64,000 nt of DNA from Arthrobacter nitroguajacolicus_D (lineage in GTDB: Bacteria; Actinomycetota; Actinomycetes; Actinomycetales; Micrococcaceae), in contig NZ_JAVDSH010000007.1 of the NCBI RefSeq assembly GCF_031455195.1, forward strand, positions 62,001 through 126,000, in the 5' to 3' direction. Shown one piece after another: positions 16,266 to 24,692 of this stretch; within the stretch, counting starts at the first letter, position 1; every line of letters begins with the position of its first letter. Under the pieces are notes generated by a model. That model had not been told where the DNA came from, made no database searches, and worked only from the letters and a program-made list of their open reading frames with translations. The position numbers and the translations under genes are program-made.

Positions 16266-17279
16266 ATGCGATATGTGAATCTTCGTGACCTTACCGTTTC
16301 AGCCCTCGGTCTTGGCTGTATGGGGATGTCGCACCTCTATACAGGTCACACCCAAAACGAGAGTGAATCGGTCCGGGTCATTCATAGGGCTATCGAATTG
16401 GGTGTAACCCATTTCGACAGTGCCGAACTTTACGGCCCCTTCAAGAACGAGGTTCTTCTCGGCAAGGCCTTAAAAGGCCGGCGCGACAAGGTCGTCCTCA
16501 CCTCCAAATTCGGCCTGATATCCCATGTGGGCAGACCTGGTCCCCTGGACAGCTCAGCCGCCAATATTCGCAACGCCGTTGAAGGTTCGTTGAGTCGCCT
16601 GGATACCGACTACATCGACCTCTACTACCAGCACCGTGTCGACAAGAATGTGCCCATCGAAGAAGTCATAGGGACCCTGAGCGAGCTCATTATCGAAGGC
16701 AAGATCCGGCATATCGGCTTGTCGGAGGCAGGACAGGACACGATCCGGCGGGCCAACGCTGTCCACCCCATCACCGCGCTGCAGTCGGAGTACTCTCTGT
16801 GGACCCGGGATGGTGACGACGGGACCCTGGACGTGCTGCGTGAACTTGGTATCGGGTTTGTGCCTTACTCTCCGCTGGCGCGCGGGCTGCTGACCGGAAC
16901 GATCCGTTCCCGTGGGCAGCTCGATGCCTCCGACTGGCGTCTAACCAACCCCCGTTTCGAGGATGGCGTGCTGGAACGCAACCTTCAGGTACTCCGTGAA
17001 GTGGAGGCCATTGCTGACGAGGTCAACGCTACCCCCTCCCAGGTCGCCCTTGCCTGGTTGATGGCAAAAGGGGAAGACTGGTCCCCGATCCCCGGTACGA
17101 TCCGCATCTCCCATCTGGAAGAAGACCTCCAAGCCCTGGACGTCAAGCTCTCCGCCGAGCAAGTATCCGCGCTGGACAAGGTCACCCAGCCCGAAGGTGA
17201 ACACCACACCGAAGCGCAGATGCAACTGTTCGATCGGAACAACTCCACTATGACGACATCCGGAATTTTAGGCAGATGA
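16266..17279 (+). CDS. Aldo/keto reductase
   Basis: 337 residues with an (alpha/beta)8 AKR fold. The catalytic tetrad is visible: Asp and Tyr in DSAELYGPFKNE, Lys in VVLTSKFG, His in YYQHRVD. The NADP-binding end reads IPGTIRISHLEEDLQAL. It is most like AKR13-type enzymes that reduce aldehydes or ketones. It starts 52 bp after pobA and overlaps the next dehydrogenase gene by four bases (ATGA), so the three are probably one operon. The substrate is unknown; an aromatic aldehyde or ketone from plant material would suit the context. Confidence 0.88.
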   Translation: MRYVNLRDLTVSALGLGCMGMSHLYTGHTQNESESVRVIHRAIELGVTHFDSAELYGPFKNEVLLGKALKGRRDKVVLTSKFGLISHVGRPGPLDSSAANIRNAVEGSLSRLDTDYIDLYYQHRVDKNVPIEEVIGTLSELIIEGKIRHIGLSEAGQDTIRRANAVHPITALQSEYSLWTRDGDDGTLDVLRELGIGFVPYSPLARGLLTGTIRSRGQLDASDWRLTNPRFEDGVLERNLQVLREVEAIADEVNATPSQVALAWLMAKGEDWSPIPGTIRISHLEEDLQALDVKLSAEQVSALDKVTQPEGEHHTEAQMQLFDRNNSTMTTSGILGR

Positions 17280-18070
17280 GCGTCCCTGCCAGAATTACCG
17301 TCCTCGGCCGCGGCGCGGCCGCCTTATCCTTGGCCCAGGGTTTTCTGCATTCCGGTGCCAAGGTCGTCCACTTGGAGACCGGTACACAACAGCACGGCAC
17401 CACGGCCCTTTCGCCCGCACTCGATGAGGCAATGGGACAGGCAGACTTGGTTGTGGTCCAGGACTTTGGGAGGCTTCGGAGCAGCATCGCCGAAGGCGTT
17501 GTTCCGTTGCTCCGAGAAGGAGCGGTTTTCGCTGATTTGACTGCAGGAACGCCGGCTGCGAAGAAGAACCTCGCCGAATCTTGCGCCGAGGGCGTGTTTG
17601 TTGACGTGGCGGCGTTGAACGAGCACGCCCTCCCGATCGAGCCTCTCCGACTGGTTGTTGCCGGCCCAGGGGCCGGGAGATTTACCGAGATGCTCGCCGG
17701 TATGAACGTCAATGTCGAGTACGTATCAGATGTTCCGGGAGATGCTGCCAGCCGTGGATTGCTTAGTGATCTCTTGGCGAAGGGCTTGGCCGGTGTGGTC
17801 GTCGATTGTTTGTGGGCTGCCGAACGCATGGGACTGCAGGACTGGGGATACCGCGAGATTCTGGACTGGTTCGATACAGCTTCGGCGGAGACGGTCGCAG
17901 GACATGTTTCCCGGACCGCCTACCAGGTCAAACGCCAGGAACTGGAACTTCTGAATGTTGCCCAGATGCTTCGCGATAGTGAATACGACAGCCCGATGAT
18001 TGCGGCCCTGCAGTTTAACTACGGCCGCATCCTGCATGGGACTCGGGTTCCTTTCAGCAGGAAACCCTAG
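17276..18070 (+). CDS. NAD(P)-binding dehydrogenase, 6-phosphogluconate/3-hydroxyisobutyrate dehydrogenase-like with DUF1932-type C-terminus
   Basis: 264 residues. The N-terminal Rossmann part (ARITVLGRGAAALSLAQGFL) carries a GxGxxA-like loop. The middle DLTAGTPAAKKNLAESCAEG resembles the DVSAVSP region of 3-hydroxyacid dehydrogenases. The C-terminal helical half (LAKGLAGVVVDCLWAAERMG) contains a Lys at the position of the catalytic Lys and resembles DUF1932 proteins. Reaction unknown: probably oxidation of a 3-hydroxyacid or similar. Translationally coupled to the aldo/keto reductase. Confidence 0.72.
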   Translation: MSVPARITVLGRGAAALSLAQGFLHSGAKVVHLETGTQQHGTTALSPALDEAMGQADLVVVQDFGRLRSSIAEGVVPLLREGAVFADLTAGTPAAKKNLAESCAEGVFVDVAALNEHALPIEPLRLVVAGPGAGRFTEMLAGMNVNVEYVSDVPGDAASRGLLSDLLAKGLAGVVVDCLWAAERMGLQDWGYREILDWFDTASAETVAGHVSRTAYQVKRQELELLNVAQMLRDSEYDSPMIAALQFNYGRILHGTRVPFSRKP

Positions 18071-18085
18071 CCCCAATGCGGGATG

Positions 18086-19036
18086 TTAAAATTCGAGCTG
18101 CCGTTGGAGAGCGTCGAGTACTTCGTAGCAGGGCAGCACCTTGGCGACGCTAGAGTTCGGCTCCCTCTGTTCCTGGATTGCTGCGACGAACTCTCGGTCT
18201 TGGAGTTCGATGCCGTTCATGGACACGGCGACACCTGAGACATAGATCGGGTTCTCTTTCCCATCCACCAGGTCGTCGTAGCGTGCGATGTAGGTTTCCG
18301 TGTCGCCGATGTACCGGAAAAACGTGCCGAGGGGGCCGTCGTTGTTGAACGAAAGCGAGAGCGTGCAGATCTTTCCCTTCTCGCTTTGGAGTTGGATGGA
18401 CATGTCCATGGCGATACCCAGCTCGGGATGTTTAGGTCCTTGAACGGCGTTGGCCTTCACAACCTTCTCTCCGGTTTGATACTGGAACAGGTCAACTGTG
18501 TGGGCCGCATGGTGCCAAAGGAGATGGTCGGTCCAGGAACGCGGCTCACCGAGTGCGTTTGTGTTGGTTCGACGGAAGAAGTATGTCTGCACGTCCATCT
18601 GCTGGATTGAGAACTCTCCCGTCGTGATCTTATTGTGCACGAATTGGTGAGAAGGGTTGAACCGTCGTGTGTGCCCGGCCATGGCGATCAAACCTTCCTC
18701 CTGCTGCGCCCGGACTATGTCCTGGACTCCGGCGAGGGAGTCGGCCATGGGAATTTCGACCATGACGTGCTTGCCGGCTTTCAGGGCCTCCAACGTCTGG
18801 GCGTAGTGCATCTGTGTGGGCGTCGCGAGAATGACACCGTCAAGGTCCTCCTGCTGCAGCAGTTCCGTGTAATCGGTGAAGGCAGCTTTGGCCCCGTACT
18901 CGACGGCGACCTCCTTGGCTTTGTCCATCTTGCTGTGTGCCACGTACTGAATCCGGGCGTCGGGAATCTGGGCGAGGGCATCGAGGTGCTTCTTGCCGAA
19001 GGCCCCCAGCCCGACAACGGCGATATTGATGGTCAT
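18086..19036 (-). CDS. ligC: 4-carboxy-2-hydroxymuconate-6-semialdehyde dehydrogenase
   Basis: 316 residues of the Gfo/Idh/MocA fold. The Rossmann motif GLGAFG (residues 9-14) is followed by HVMVEIPMADS, at the usual EKP position, and the second domain has HLLWHHAAHTVDLFQYQTG. LigC oxidises the hemiacetal form of the ring-cleavage product to 2-pyrone-4,6-dicarboxylate with NAD(P)+. It is the last gene of the operon, overlapping ligB by four bases. The gene symbol follows the Sphingobium pathway; its place next to ligAB makes the call firm. Confidence 0.93.
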   Translation of the reverse strand: MTINIAVVGLGAFGKKHLDALAQIPDARIQYVAHSKMDKAKEVAVEYGAKAAFTDYTELLQQEDLDGVILATPTQMHYAQTLEALKAGKHVMVEIPMADSLAGVQDIVRAQQEEGLIAMAGHTRRFNPSHQFVHNKITTGEFSIQQMDVQTYFFRRTNTNALGEPRSWTDHLLWHHAAHTVDLFQYQTGEKVVKANAVQGPKHPELGIAMDMSIQLQSEKGKICTLSLSFNNDGPLGTFFRYIGDTETYIARYDDLVDGKENPIYVSGVAVSMNGIELQDREFVAAIQEQREPNSSVAKVLPCYEVLDALQRQLEF

Positions 19037-19881
19037 GCGTTCTCCTGTGGGGTGAGAATCAGGTGCCCAACGGAGGTGTTGGACGCTGGTACGTGGTTGA
19101 AGCGGTAGACCTCATCGACTTTGTCGCTCAAAGCCCCGCGCATGATGAGCCACATGATGAGCTCAACTCCTTCAGACCCTGCCTCGCGCATGTATTCGAG
19201 GTGTGGTTTGTACTGCAGAACCTCGGGCTGATTAATGAGGTCGTCCATGAATTTCTGGTCCCAAGGGAGATTGATCAGACCCGCACGGGCGCCTTGAATC
19301 TGATGGCTCATACCGCCAGTTCCCCAGACCTGTACGTTGAGATCCTCGTCGAATTCCTCCACGGCATGCCGGATGGCCTTGCCAATGGAAAGGCAGCGCT
19401 CACCGGAGGGTTGCGGATACATCACCACGTTCACCGCCAGAGGGATCACTTTGGTGGGCCAGTGGTCCGGGGTTCCGAACATGAGCGACATTGGCACCGT
19501 CAGACCGTGATCGACTTCGAGGACGTTCAGAACCGTCAGGTCAAAGTCGTCGAGGATGAGCGATGCTGCCAGGTGGGTGGCAAGCTCGGGGGCGCCCTCT
19601 ACGGTGGGGACTGGGCGGGGTCCGTAGCCTTCATCGCAGATGTCGAAGGATTGAGCTACTCCCATGGCGAAGGTCGGCATGATTTCCATGCCAAAGTAGG
19701 ACGCATGATCGTTGTAGACGATGATGGCCACGTCAGGGTTGTTGCTCTTGATCCAGTTCTTGGAGAACTCGTACCCATCGAACATGGGCTTCCAATAGTC
19801 TTCCTGGGAGCGGCCCATGTCGATGGCTGCGCCAACTGCCGGTACATGGCTGGTGGCGATTCCGGCTGAAATTTTGGCCAT
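19033..19881 (-). CDS. ligB: Protocatechuate 4,5-dioxygenase beta subunit
   Basis: 282 residues of the extradiol LigB superfamily. Iron ligands are visible: His12 (ATSHVPAVG), His59 (YNDHASYF) and the Glu in EGVELIMWLI; the acid-base His lies in GTGGMSHQIQG. The subunit holds the Fe(II) that opens protocatechuate between C4 and C5. Its ATG overlaps the ligA stop by one base, ensuring matched subunit synthesis. Confidence 0.96.
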   Translation of the reverse strand: MAKISAGIATSHVPAVGAAIDMGRSQEDYWKPMFDGYEFSKNWIKSNNPDVAIIVYNDHASYFGMEIMPTFAMGVAQSFDICDEGYGPRPVPTVEGAPELATHLAASLILDDFDLTVLNVLEVDHGLTVPMSLMFGTPDHWPTKVIPLAVNVVMYPQPSGERCLSIGKAIRHAVEEFDEDLNVQVWGTGGMSHQIQGARAGLINLPWDQKFMDDLINQPEVLQYKPHLEYMREAGSEGVELIMWLIMRGALSDKVDEVYRFNHVPASNTSVGHLILTPQENA

Positions 19882-20279
19882 TATGCTTCGCCTCGTTCTT
19901 TCTTGGAGCGCCAGCCTTCGACGTTGCGCCCTCCGCCGACCATCATTGACTGGTATTGCTCCACGTTCATGTCTGTCATCGTGCTGACGGCCTGGACGTA
20001 TGACTTTCCTTCAGCGGCGAATATTTTGGAGAGGAAGTAGACGTTGCCGCCGTGGTCGAGCATCTCTTGGAAGTCGCGGTCCAGGATTGCCTGTTTCTGC
20101 TCTTCGGTCATGTCCCATTCGTCAAGATATGTGCGTTCGTCGGCGAGGAACCTTTTCCGGTTGGCCTCCGATCGAAGGCTCATGCAGAACTGGTTCAGCT
20201 GGAAGCCATCACGTGCGCGCTTGAGGGTGAAAATGGTGGTGCCGGGGAGGTCGTTGAACTGTTCGAAATCGGGTTTCAT
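19881..20279 (-). CDS. ligA: Protocatechuate 4,5-dioxygenase alpha subunit
   Basis: 132 residues, matching the small all-helical LigA subunit (FCMSLRSEANRKRFLADERT, DRDFQEMLDHGGNVYFLSK, MTDMNVEQYQSMMVGGGRNV). It caps the LigB active site. Separate alpha and beta genes resemble the Sphingobium arrangement. Confidence 0.95.
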   Translation of the reverse strand: MKPDFEQFNDLPGTTIFTLKRARDGFQLNQFCMSLRSEANRKRFLADERTYLDEWDMTEEQKQAILDRDFQEMLDHGGNVYFLSKIFAAEGKSYVQAVSTMTDMNVEQYQSMMVGGGRNVEGWRSKKERGEA

Positions 20280-20280
20280 G

Positions 20281-21174
20281 TCAGCTCCAGTAAAGGGTGT
20301 TGGGGTTGGTGACCAGTAGCTTTTCCTGCAGGTCCTGTGTGGTCGCGATGGAAGGGACGTAGTCCACGAGGATCCCGTCGTCGGGCATTTCGTTCCTCAT
20401 GTTGGGGTGGGGCCAGTCGGTTCCCCAAAGGACCCGCAGGGGAAATTCCTCCACGATTGCCTTGGCGAAGGGGACCACGTCTGCGTAGTGTGGCGCACCC
20501 ATGACGGTGATGCGGTCCGGGCAGCTGACCTTGGAGATGACGTTGGGGTTCTCGTGCATGAAGCGCAGGAACTGATCAAACTCGGGTCCTTCAACGGACT
20601 TGGTTACGTCAGGCCGACCCATGTGGTCGATCACGAGTGGGATGTGCAGGCTTGTGAAAAAATCCCACTTTTCCAGCAGGTCTGCCGGTTCGAAGTAGAG
20701 GACGAGGTGCCAGCCCAGGGGACGGATCTTGTCGATGATCTCGCGATAGTAGTTGTCCGGTTGAGGGTCGACCAAGCGCTTGACGTAGTTGAAGCGGACG
20801 CCGCGGACACCGAGTTCGTGCATTCTGCCCAGTTCGGCCTCGGTGATATCGGGTTTGATAGTCACCACGCCGCGGGCTTTGTCGTCGGAGTGTTTCAGAA
20901 CGTCCAGAAGTGCGGAATTGTCCGACCCGTGGCATGTCGCCTGGACGACGACATTCTTTTTGAAGCCGAGGAAGTCCCGCAGGGCAAACAGTTGTTCCCG
21001 GCTGGCGTCGCAGGGAGTGTATTTTCTCTCCGGGGCGAAGGGGAAGGTGTTACCCGGCCCGAAGACATGGCAGTGCGCATCCACCGCACCGTCCGGGACC
21101 TGGAACCTTGGTTTGCTTGGGTTCGGGTCCCAGTCGAGCCATGTGACGTCTTTGACGAAAGCGTGGGTGCTCAT
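20281..21174 (-). CDS. ligI: 2-pyrone-4,6-dicarboxylate lactonase
   Basis: 297 residues, amidohydrolase-superfamily TIM barrel. The metal-type motif DAHCHVFGP is near residue 31, with VVQATCHGSDN, VIDHMGRPD and WGTDWPHPN at the strand ends, as in LigI. It opens the pyrone to 4-oxalomesaconate. It overlaps ligJ by four bases and ends next to ligA. Confidence 0.94.
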   Translation of the reverse strand: MSTHAFVKDVTWLDWDPNPSKPRFQVPDGAVDAHCHVFGPGNTFPFAPERKYTPCDASREQLFALRDFLGFKKNVVVQATCHGSDNSALLDVLKHSDDKARGVVTIKPDITEAELGRMHELGVRGVRFNYVKRLVDPQPDNYYREIIDKIRPLGWHLVLYFEPADLLEKWDFFTSLHIPLVIDHMGRPDVTKSVEGPEFDQFLRFMHENPNVISKVSCPDRITVMGAPHYADVVPFAKAIVEEFPLRVLWGTDWPHPNMRNEMPDDGILVDYVPSIATTQDLQEKLLVTNPNTLYWS

Positions 21175-22184
21175 ACCGTCACCAGCTTCTGATCCAAGCG
21201 GGGGAAAACATCCCGGGCGTTTCCTGCGTAAATCCGTTGGCGGTCTTGCCTGGGGATGTTGGCGGCTTCAATGTAGCGCCTGGTGTCGTCGAAGTATTGT
21301 CCAGTTGTCGGGTCCAGGCCCCGCACCGCGCCGATCATTTCCGAGCCGAACAAGATGTTTTTGTTCTCGATGACGTCCAGGAGCAGGTCAATGCCTGGCT
21401 GATGGTAGACGCAGGTGTCGAAGAAGACGTTGTTCATGACGTGCTCCTCCAGGGCGGGGCGTTTGAGCATGTCGGCGAGGCCGCGGTAGCGTCCCCAGTG
21501 GTAGGGGACTGCGCCGCCTCCGTGCGGGATGATGAACTTCAGCGTAGGGAAATCGGTGAACAGGTCACCTTGTATGAGCTGCATGAAAGCTGTGGTGTCG
21601 GCGTTCATATAATGTGCGCCAGTGGCGTGGAAGTTCGGGTTGCAGGATGCCGAGACGTGAATCATGGCCGGAACGTCGAGCTCGCCCATCTTCTCGTATA
21701 GGGGGTACCAGTACTTATCCGTCAGCGGCGCCGAGGTCCATCTACCCCCGCTTGGGTCCGGATTGAGGTTGCACCCGATGAAGCCAAGCTCGTTGACACA
21801 GCGGTCGAGTTCCTTGATGGAGGCAGTGAGGGCGGCACCGGGTGATTGGGGAAGCTGACCGACACCTATGAACCTGTCGGGGAAAAGGTCAACGACGCGC
21901 TTGATGAGGTTGTTGCACGCCGTCGTCCACTCCTCGCTGATTCTTTGGTCCCCTTCATGATGGCCCATAGCGGAAGCACGGGGCGAGAAGACCGTCAGGT
22001 CGATGCCGCGCTCGGTGATCAAGCGCAGCTGGTTCGCCTCAATGGATTCGACAATGACCTCGTCCGGGATGGACGGATACAAGGGACTGGGCTGGCCGGC
22101 GGCGTAGGCGGCCAGCTGGTCAATTCTCCACTGGTTGTGCAGCTGCGGCACGGTCGTGTAGTGGCCGTGGCAGTCAATAATCAT
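21171..22184 (-). CDS. ligJ: 4-oxalomesaconate hydratase
   Basis: 337 residues, amidohydrolase-like hydratase. The metal motif DCHGHYTT is at the N-terminus, with IHVSASCNPNFHATGAHY, IIPHGGGAVPYHWGRYRG and NILFGSEMIGAVRG downstream, as in LigJ. The ATG at 22184 was chosen over an in-frame TTG at 22196: GGGAG lies just upstream and the ATG overlaps the galD stop (ATGA). It hydrates the keto tautomer of 4-oxalomesaconate to 4-carboxy-4-hydroxy-2-oxoadipate. Confidence 0.94.
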   Translation of the reverse strand: MIIDCHGHYTTVPQLHNQWRIDQLAAYAAGQPSPLYPSIPDEVIVESIEANQLRLITERGIDLTVFSPRASAMGHHEGDQRISEEWTTACNNLIKRVVDLFPDRFIGVGQLPQSPGAALTASIKELDRCVNELGFIGCNLNPDPSGGRWTSAPLTDKYWYPLYEKMGELDVPAMIHVSASCNPNFHATGAHYMNADTTAFMQLIQGDLFTDFPTLKFIIPHGGGAVPYHWGRYRGLADMLKRPALEEHVMNNVFFDTCVYHQPGIDLLLDVIENKNILFGSEMIGAVRGLDPTTGQYFDDTRRYIEAANIPRQDRQRIYAGNARDVFPRLDQKLVTV

Positions 22185-23293
22185 GAGTGCTCCCAAGATG
22201 ATTTTTGGACAAAGACGGAGCCCGACATCAACATTCGCGCCGTACGAACCAGAGCGGACTTGGAGACCACTGGACGCCCTGACGAACTGTCGACGTCCAT
22301 CTCCACGGAGAATGAGCCGGTAGGGTGTTCGACATCTATCTGGCAGTTTCTACTGGTGGCTTGGCCGGAGATCTCCGTGCCTGCAACTTCCGCAGCTACG
22401 CTTCCATTGAGCACGCAGGCGGTGGCCACCGTGACGGCTCCGAGCACGCCGATCGACTCGTGGACCCGATGCGGGATGAAAGTGCGCGTGCTAAGTGCCC
22501 CGCCGTTTCTCGCCGGAGCCAACAGGCTCAACTTGGGCACCGTCTTATTGGTGACATCTCCGAGGTTCATCAGGACTCCGGCCACCAGACGAATTTCCTC
22601 GAGACGCTTGCTGAGCGTAGTGTCCGATTCAAGCTCCCCGGGTGTCTCGTAGCCTGAGATGCCGAAGTCCGCGGCCCTCAGGCATACGACGGGCATGCCG
22701 TTGTCGATGCAAGTGACCTGAACGCCATCAATGACGTCGGCGACGTTGCCGGTCGGCAGCAGCGATCCGCAGCTGGAGCCTGCGACGTCTTCAAAGTTGA
22801 TCGTGATGGGCGCGTGGGTTCCAGGGACTCCATCGATCCGAGCTTCGCCACTGTAGTTGACTACACCGCCGGGAGTCTGGACGTACGCGGTTGCCTTGGC
22901 ATCGGTGTTTACCATGTGGATAGCGACAGGTGTGAGCCCGTCCACGGCAGGCACCAATCCCTTCTCGAGGGCGAAAGGACCGACCCCGGCAAGGATGTTA
23001 CCGCAGTTCTGCTGGTCGCTGACTTCGGCGCGGTCGGGCCAGACCTGCAAGAACAGGTAGTCCACGTCGATGCCGGGCCGTTTCGATTTGCTCACGACAG
23101 CGACCTTTGACGTCAGAGGATGTCCTCCGCCCATGCCGTCAATTTCACGGGCGTCAGGTGAGCCCAACGCGGCCAGCAAAAAAGTATCCCGGGCGCTAGA
23201 GTCGGAGGGCAGATCTTCGGCCAGGAAATAGAGGCCCTTAGAGGTACCGCCCCGCATGACGGAGCACGCTACTGCCTGCTGGGTGCTGGTCAT
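22181..23293 (-). CDS. galD: 4-oxalomesaconate tautomerase (PrpF superfamily)
   Basis: 370 residues with the PrpF/DAP-epimerase-like double fold. The signature MRGGTSKGLYF is near residue 13, GMGGGHPLTSKVAVV near 53, and the catalytic Cys is in QQNCGNILAG; a second Cys-containing segment occurs further on. GalD (Pseudomonas) or LigU (Sphingobium) isomerises 4-oxalomesaconate so that the hydratase can act. Its place between ligK and ligJ supports this role over methylaconitate isomerase. It overlaps ligK and ligJ by four bases each. Confidence 0.92.
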   Translation of the reverse strand: MTSTQQAVACSVMRGGTSKGLYFLAEDLPSDSSARDTFLLAALGSPDAREIDGMGGGHPLTSKVAVVSKSKRPGIDVDYLFLQVWPDRAEVSDQQNCGNILAGVGPFALEKGLVPAVDGLTPVAIHMVNTDAKATAYVQTPGGVVNYSGEARIDGVPGTHAPITINFEDVAGSSCGSLLPTGNVADVIDGVQVTCIDNGMPVVCLRAADFGISGYETPGELESDTTLSKRLEEIRLVAGVLMNLGDVTNKTVPKLSLLAPARNGGALSTRTFIPHRVHESIGVLGAVTVATACVLNGSVAAEVAGTEISGQATSRNCQIDVEHPTGSFSVEMDVDSSSGRPVVSKSALVRTARMLMSGSVFVQKSSWEHS

Positions 23294-23970
23294 CCCTGGT
23301 AGTCCTCATAGGTGAGGCCCTTGGCCGCAAGACGGTCCCGCATGTCGTAAATATCAAGACCAAGTTCGCCAGCCTTCAGGCGCGCACGCTTGTTGGCTTC
23401 GTTGGCTTCCCTTTCCTGAGCCTTTGCGAGAACTGCCTTTGCATCTTCCCGGCGAGCCACGCAGACACCGTCGCTATCGGCCACAATGACATCGCCGGGC
23501 CGGACCAGCTGGTTTGCAATCACAACGGGAACTTGGACGTTGCCAACGGTTTCCTTGACCGTGCCTTGGGCCCCGATCGTCTTTGCCCAGACGGGGAAAC
23601 CCATCTCCGTGAGAGCTGCAACATCCCGCACTCCGGCGTCAATGACCAGGCCCCGCACACCATAGGCCAGCAGGCTTTCGGCCAGTAGGTCGCCAAGGTA
23701 GCCGTCCTCGCTCGCGCTTGTCGGCGTAACGACCAGTATGTCGCCAGGCTGTGCCTGCTCTACGGCAACGTGGATTGACCAGTTGTCACCAGGGGCGACT
23801 TCGCACGTCAATGCGTTCCCGGCAATTTTTGCGGGGAAGATGGGCCGAAGCCGGACATCCAACAGGCCGATCCTGCCCTGCGCCTCGTGAACCGTCGCCA
23901 CGCCCAACTCCGCCAGACCATCGACAATATCGAGCGGAGTGCGAGAAACGCCTCTAACGACTCTTGCCAT
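23290..23970 (-). CDS. ligK: 4-carboxy-4-hydroxy-2-oxoadipate aldolase (RraA-like, class II)
   Basis: 226 residues from ATG 23970, where AAGGA lies upstream; the longer open frame (to 24165) has no supporting site. The RraA-fold aldolase motifs are present: TVHEAQGRIGLLD, GDNWSIHVAVEQAQPGDILVV, LAYGVRGLVIDAGVRDVAAL and GDVIVADSDGVCV. It cleaves the C6 intermediate to pyruvate and oxaloacetate and often also decarboxylates oxaloacetate. First gene of the seven-gene lig operon. Confidence 0.92.
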   Translation of the reverse strand: MARVVRGVSRTPLDIVDGLAELGVATVHEAQGRIGLLDVRLRPIFPAKIAGNALTCEVAPGDNWSIHVAVEQAQPGDILVVTPTSASEDGYLGDLLAESLLAYGVRGLVIDAGVRDVAALTEMGFPVWAKTIGAQGTVKETVGNVQVPVVIANQLVRPGDVIVADSDGVCVARREDAKAVLAKAQEREANEANKRARLKAGELGLDIYDMRDRLAAKGLTYEDYQG

Positions 23971-24692
23971 GATTGTCCTTCTTCCTAAACGTGAGTGATT
24001 GACTGCCAGGCCGCGAGCTAATACTCGCTCTGGCGCCGGGAGCGATGGCTCGGCACCCAGAAGACCCGGACGCCCTCGCCAGAAGCCGGCATGAGCGATC
24101 CTTGACCGATGAACCGTGGATGACGAATCGGTCCTACGTCCTCCTCGGATTGCACCATCTGCCACCAGCCCGTCGCCGGGCAGTGCTCACCCGTGAGAAC
24201 ACCGCCGCAAGGCAGCGCGGGCGCCGTCATTACATGTAAAACCGTCACAGGGACCTCCATTGGTCGGCTGGGGATCACCACACTAGAGGGCCGGACCACT
24301 GATCGGCTCTGTACATTTGTCCTAGCCCGTGGCCCCCATCTGCCATGCCTCACAAGCCGTCGGCAGCCCGCGCCAACTAACCCTTTTACCCCTGCAGCCA
24401 CGGCGTGGCGGAACAATGCGCGAACCTTTTTATTTATAAAGCTCTATACATAACGCTGGAAAACCCGTACCTTTTTCTAAAGGCTCTATTGGACCGGCCG
24501 ACACCCAACGGTCCCAGGGCGGGCAGGGCGGCGGGGTGACAGCAGCGAGCGGAACACCGGCTCCACGTCTGCGACCTACACGCAGGTTCGGTTGGAAGCT
24601 GAGCAAGCACAAGCCTCTTATCGAAACCGTGCACACCCAGTGCTAAGCCGGAGTCCGCGAAAGCAAACCCAAAACAAGAAAGCAAAGAATCC
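23971..24692. promoter_or_regulatory. Divergent promoter region between the lig operon and the GPH symporter gene
   Basis: About 720 bp without a credible gene; the short frames here lack ribosome sites and motifs. It contains an AT-rich island around 24425-24455 with a long palindrome (listed separately). Confidence 0.6.
24431..24452. promoter_or_regulatory. 22-bp operator-like palindrome
   Basis: TATTTATAAAG facing CTCTATACATA: 9 of 11 base pairs are symmetric around the central AGCT. It stands in AT-rich sequence within GC-rich DNA, between divergent operons. It is a candidate operator; TATAAA within it could also serve as a -10 element. The regulator is not identified. Confidence 0.5.

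Noticed and set aside
19063..21701. Plus-strand frames of 150-268 codons across ligB, ligI and ligJ
   Set aside because: Antisense shadows of genes with complete catalytic motifs; no ribosome sites or recognisable domains.
22181..23293. Calling the PrpF-family gene a 2-methylaconitate isomerase
   Set aside because: It sits inside the lig operon between ligK and ligJ, and no methylcitrate-cycle genes are near.
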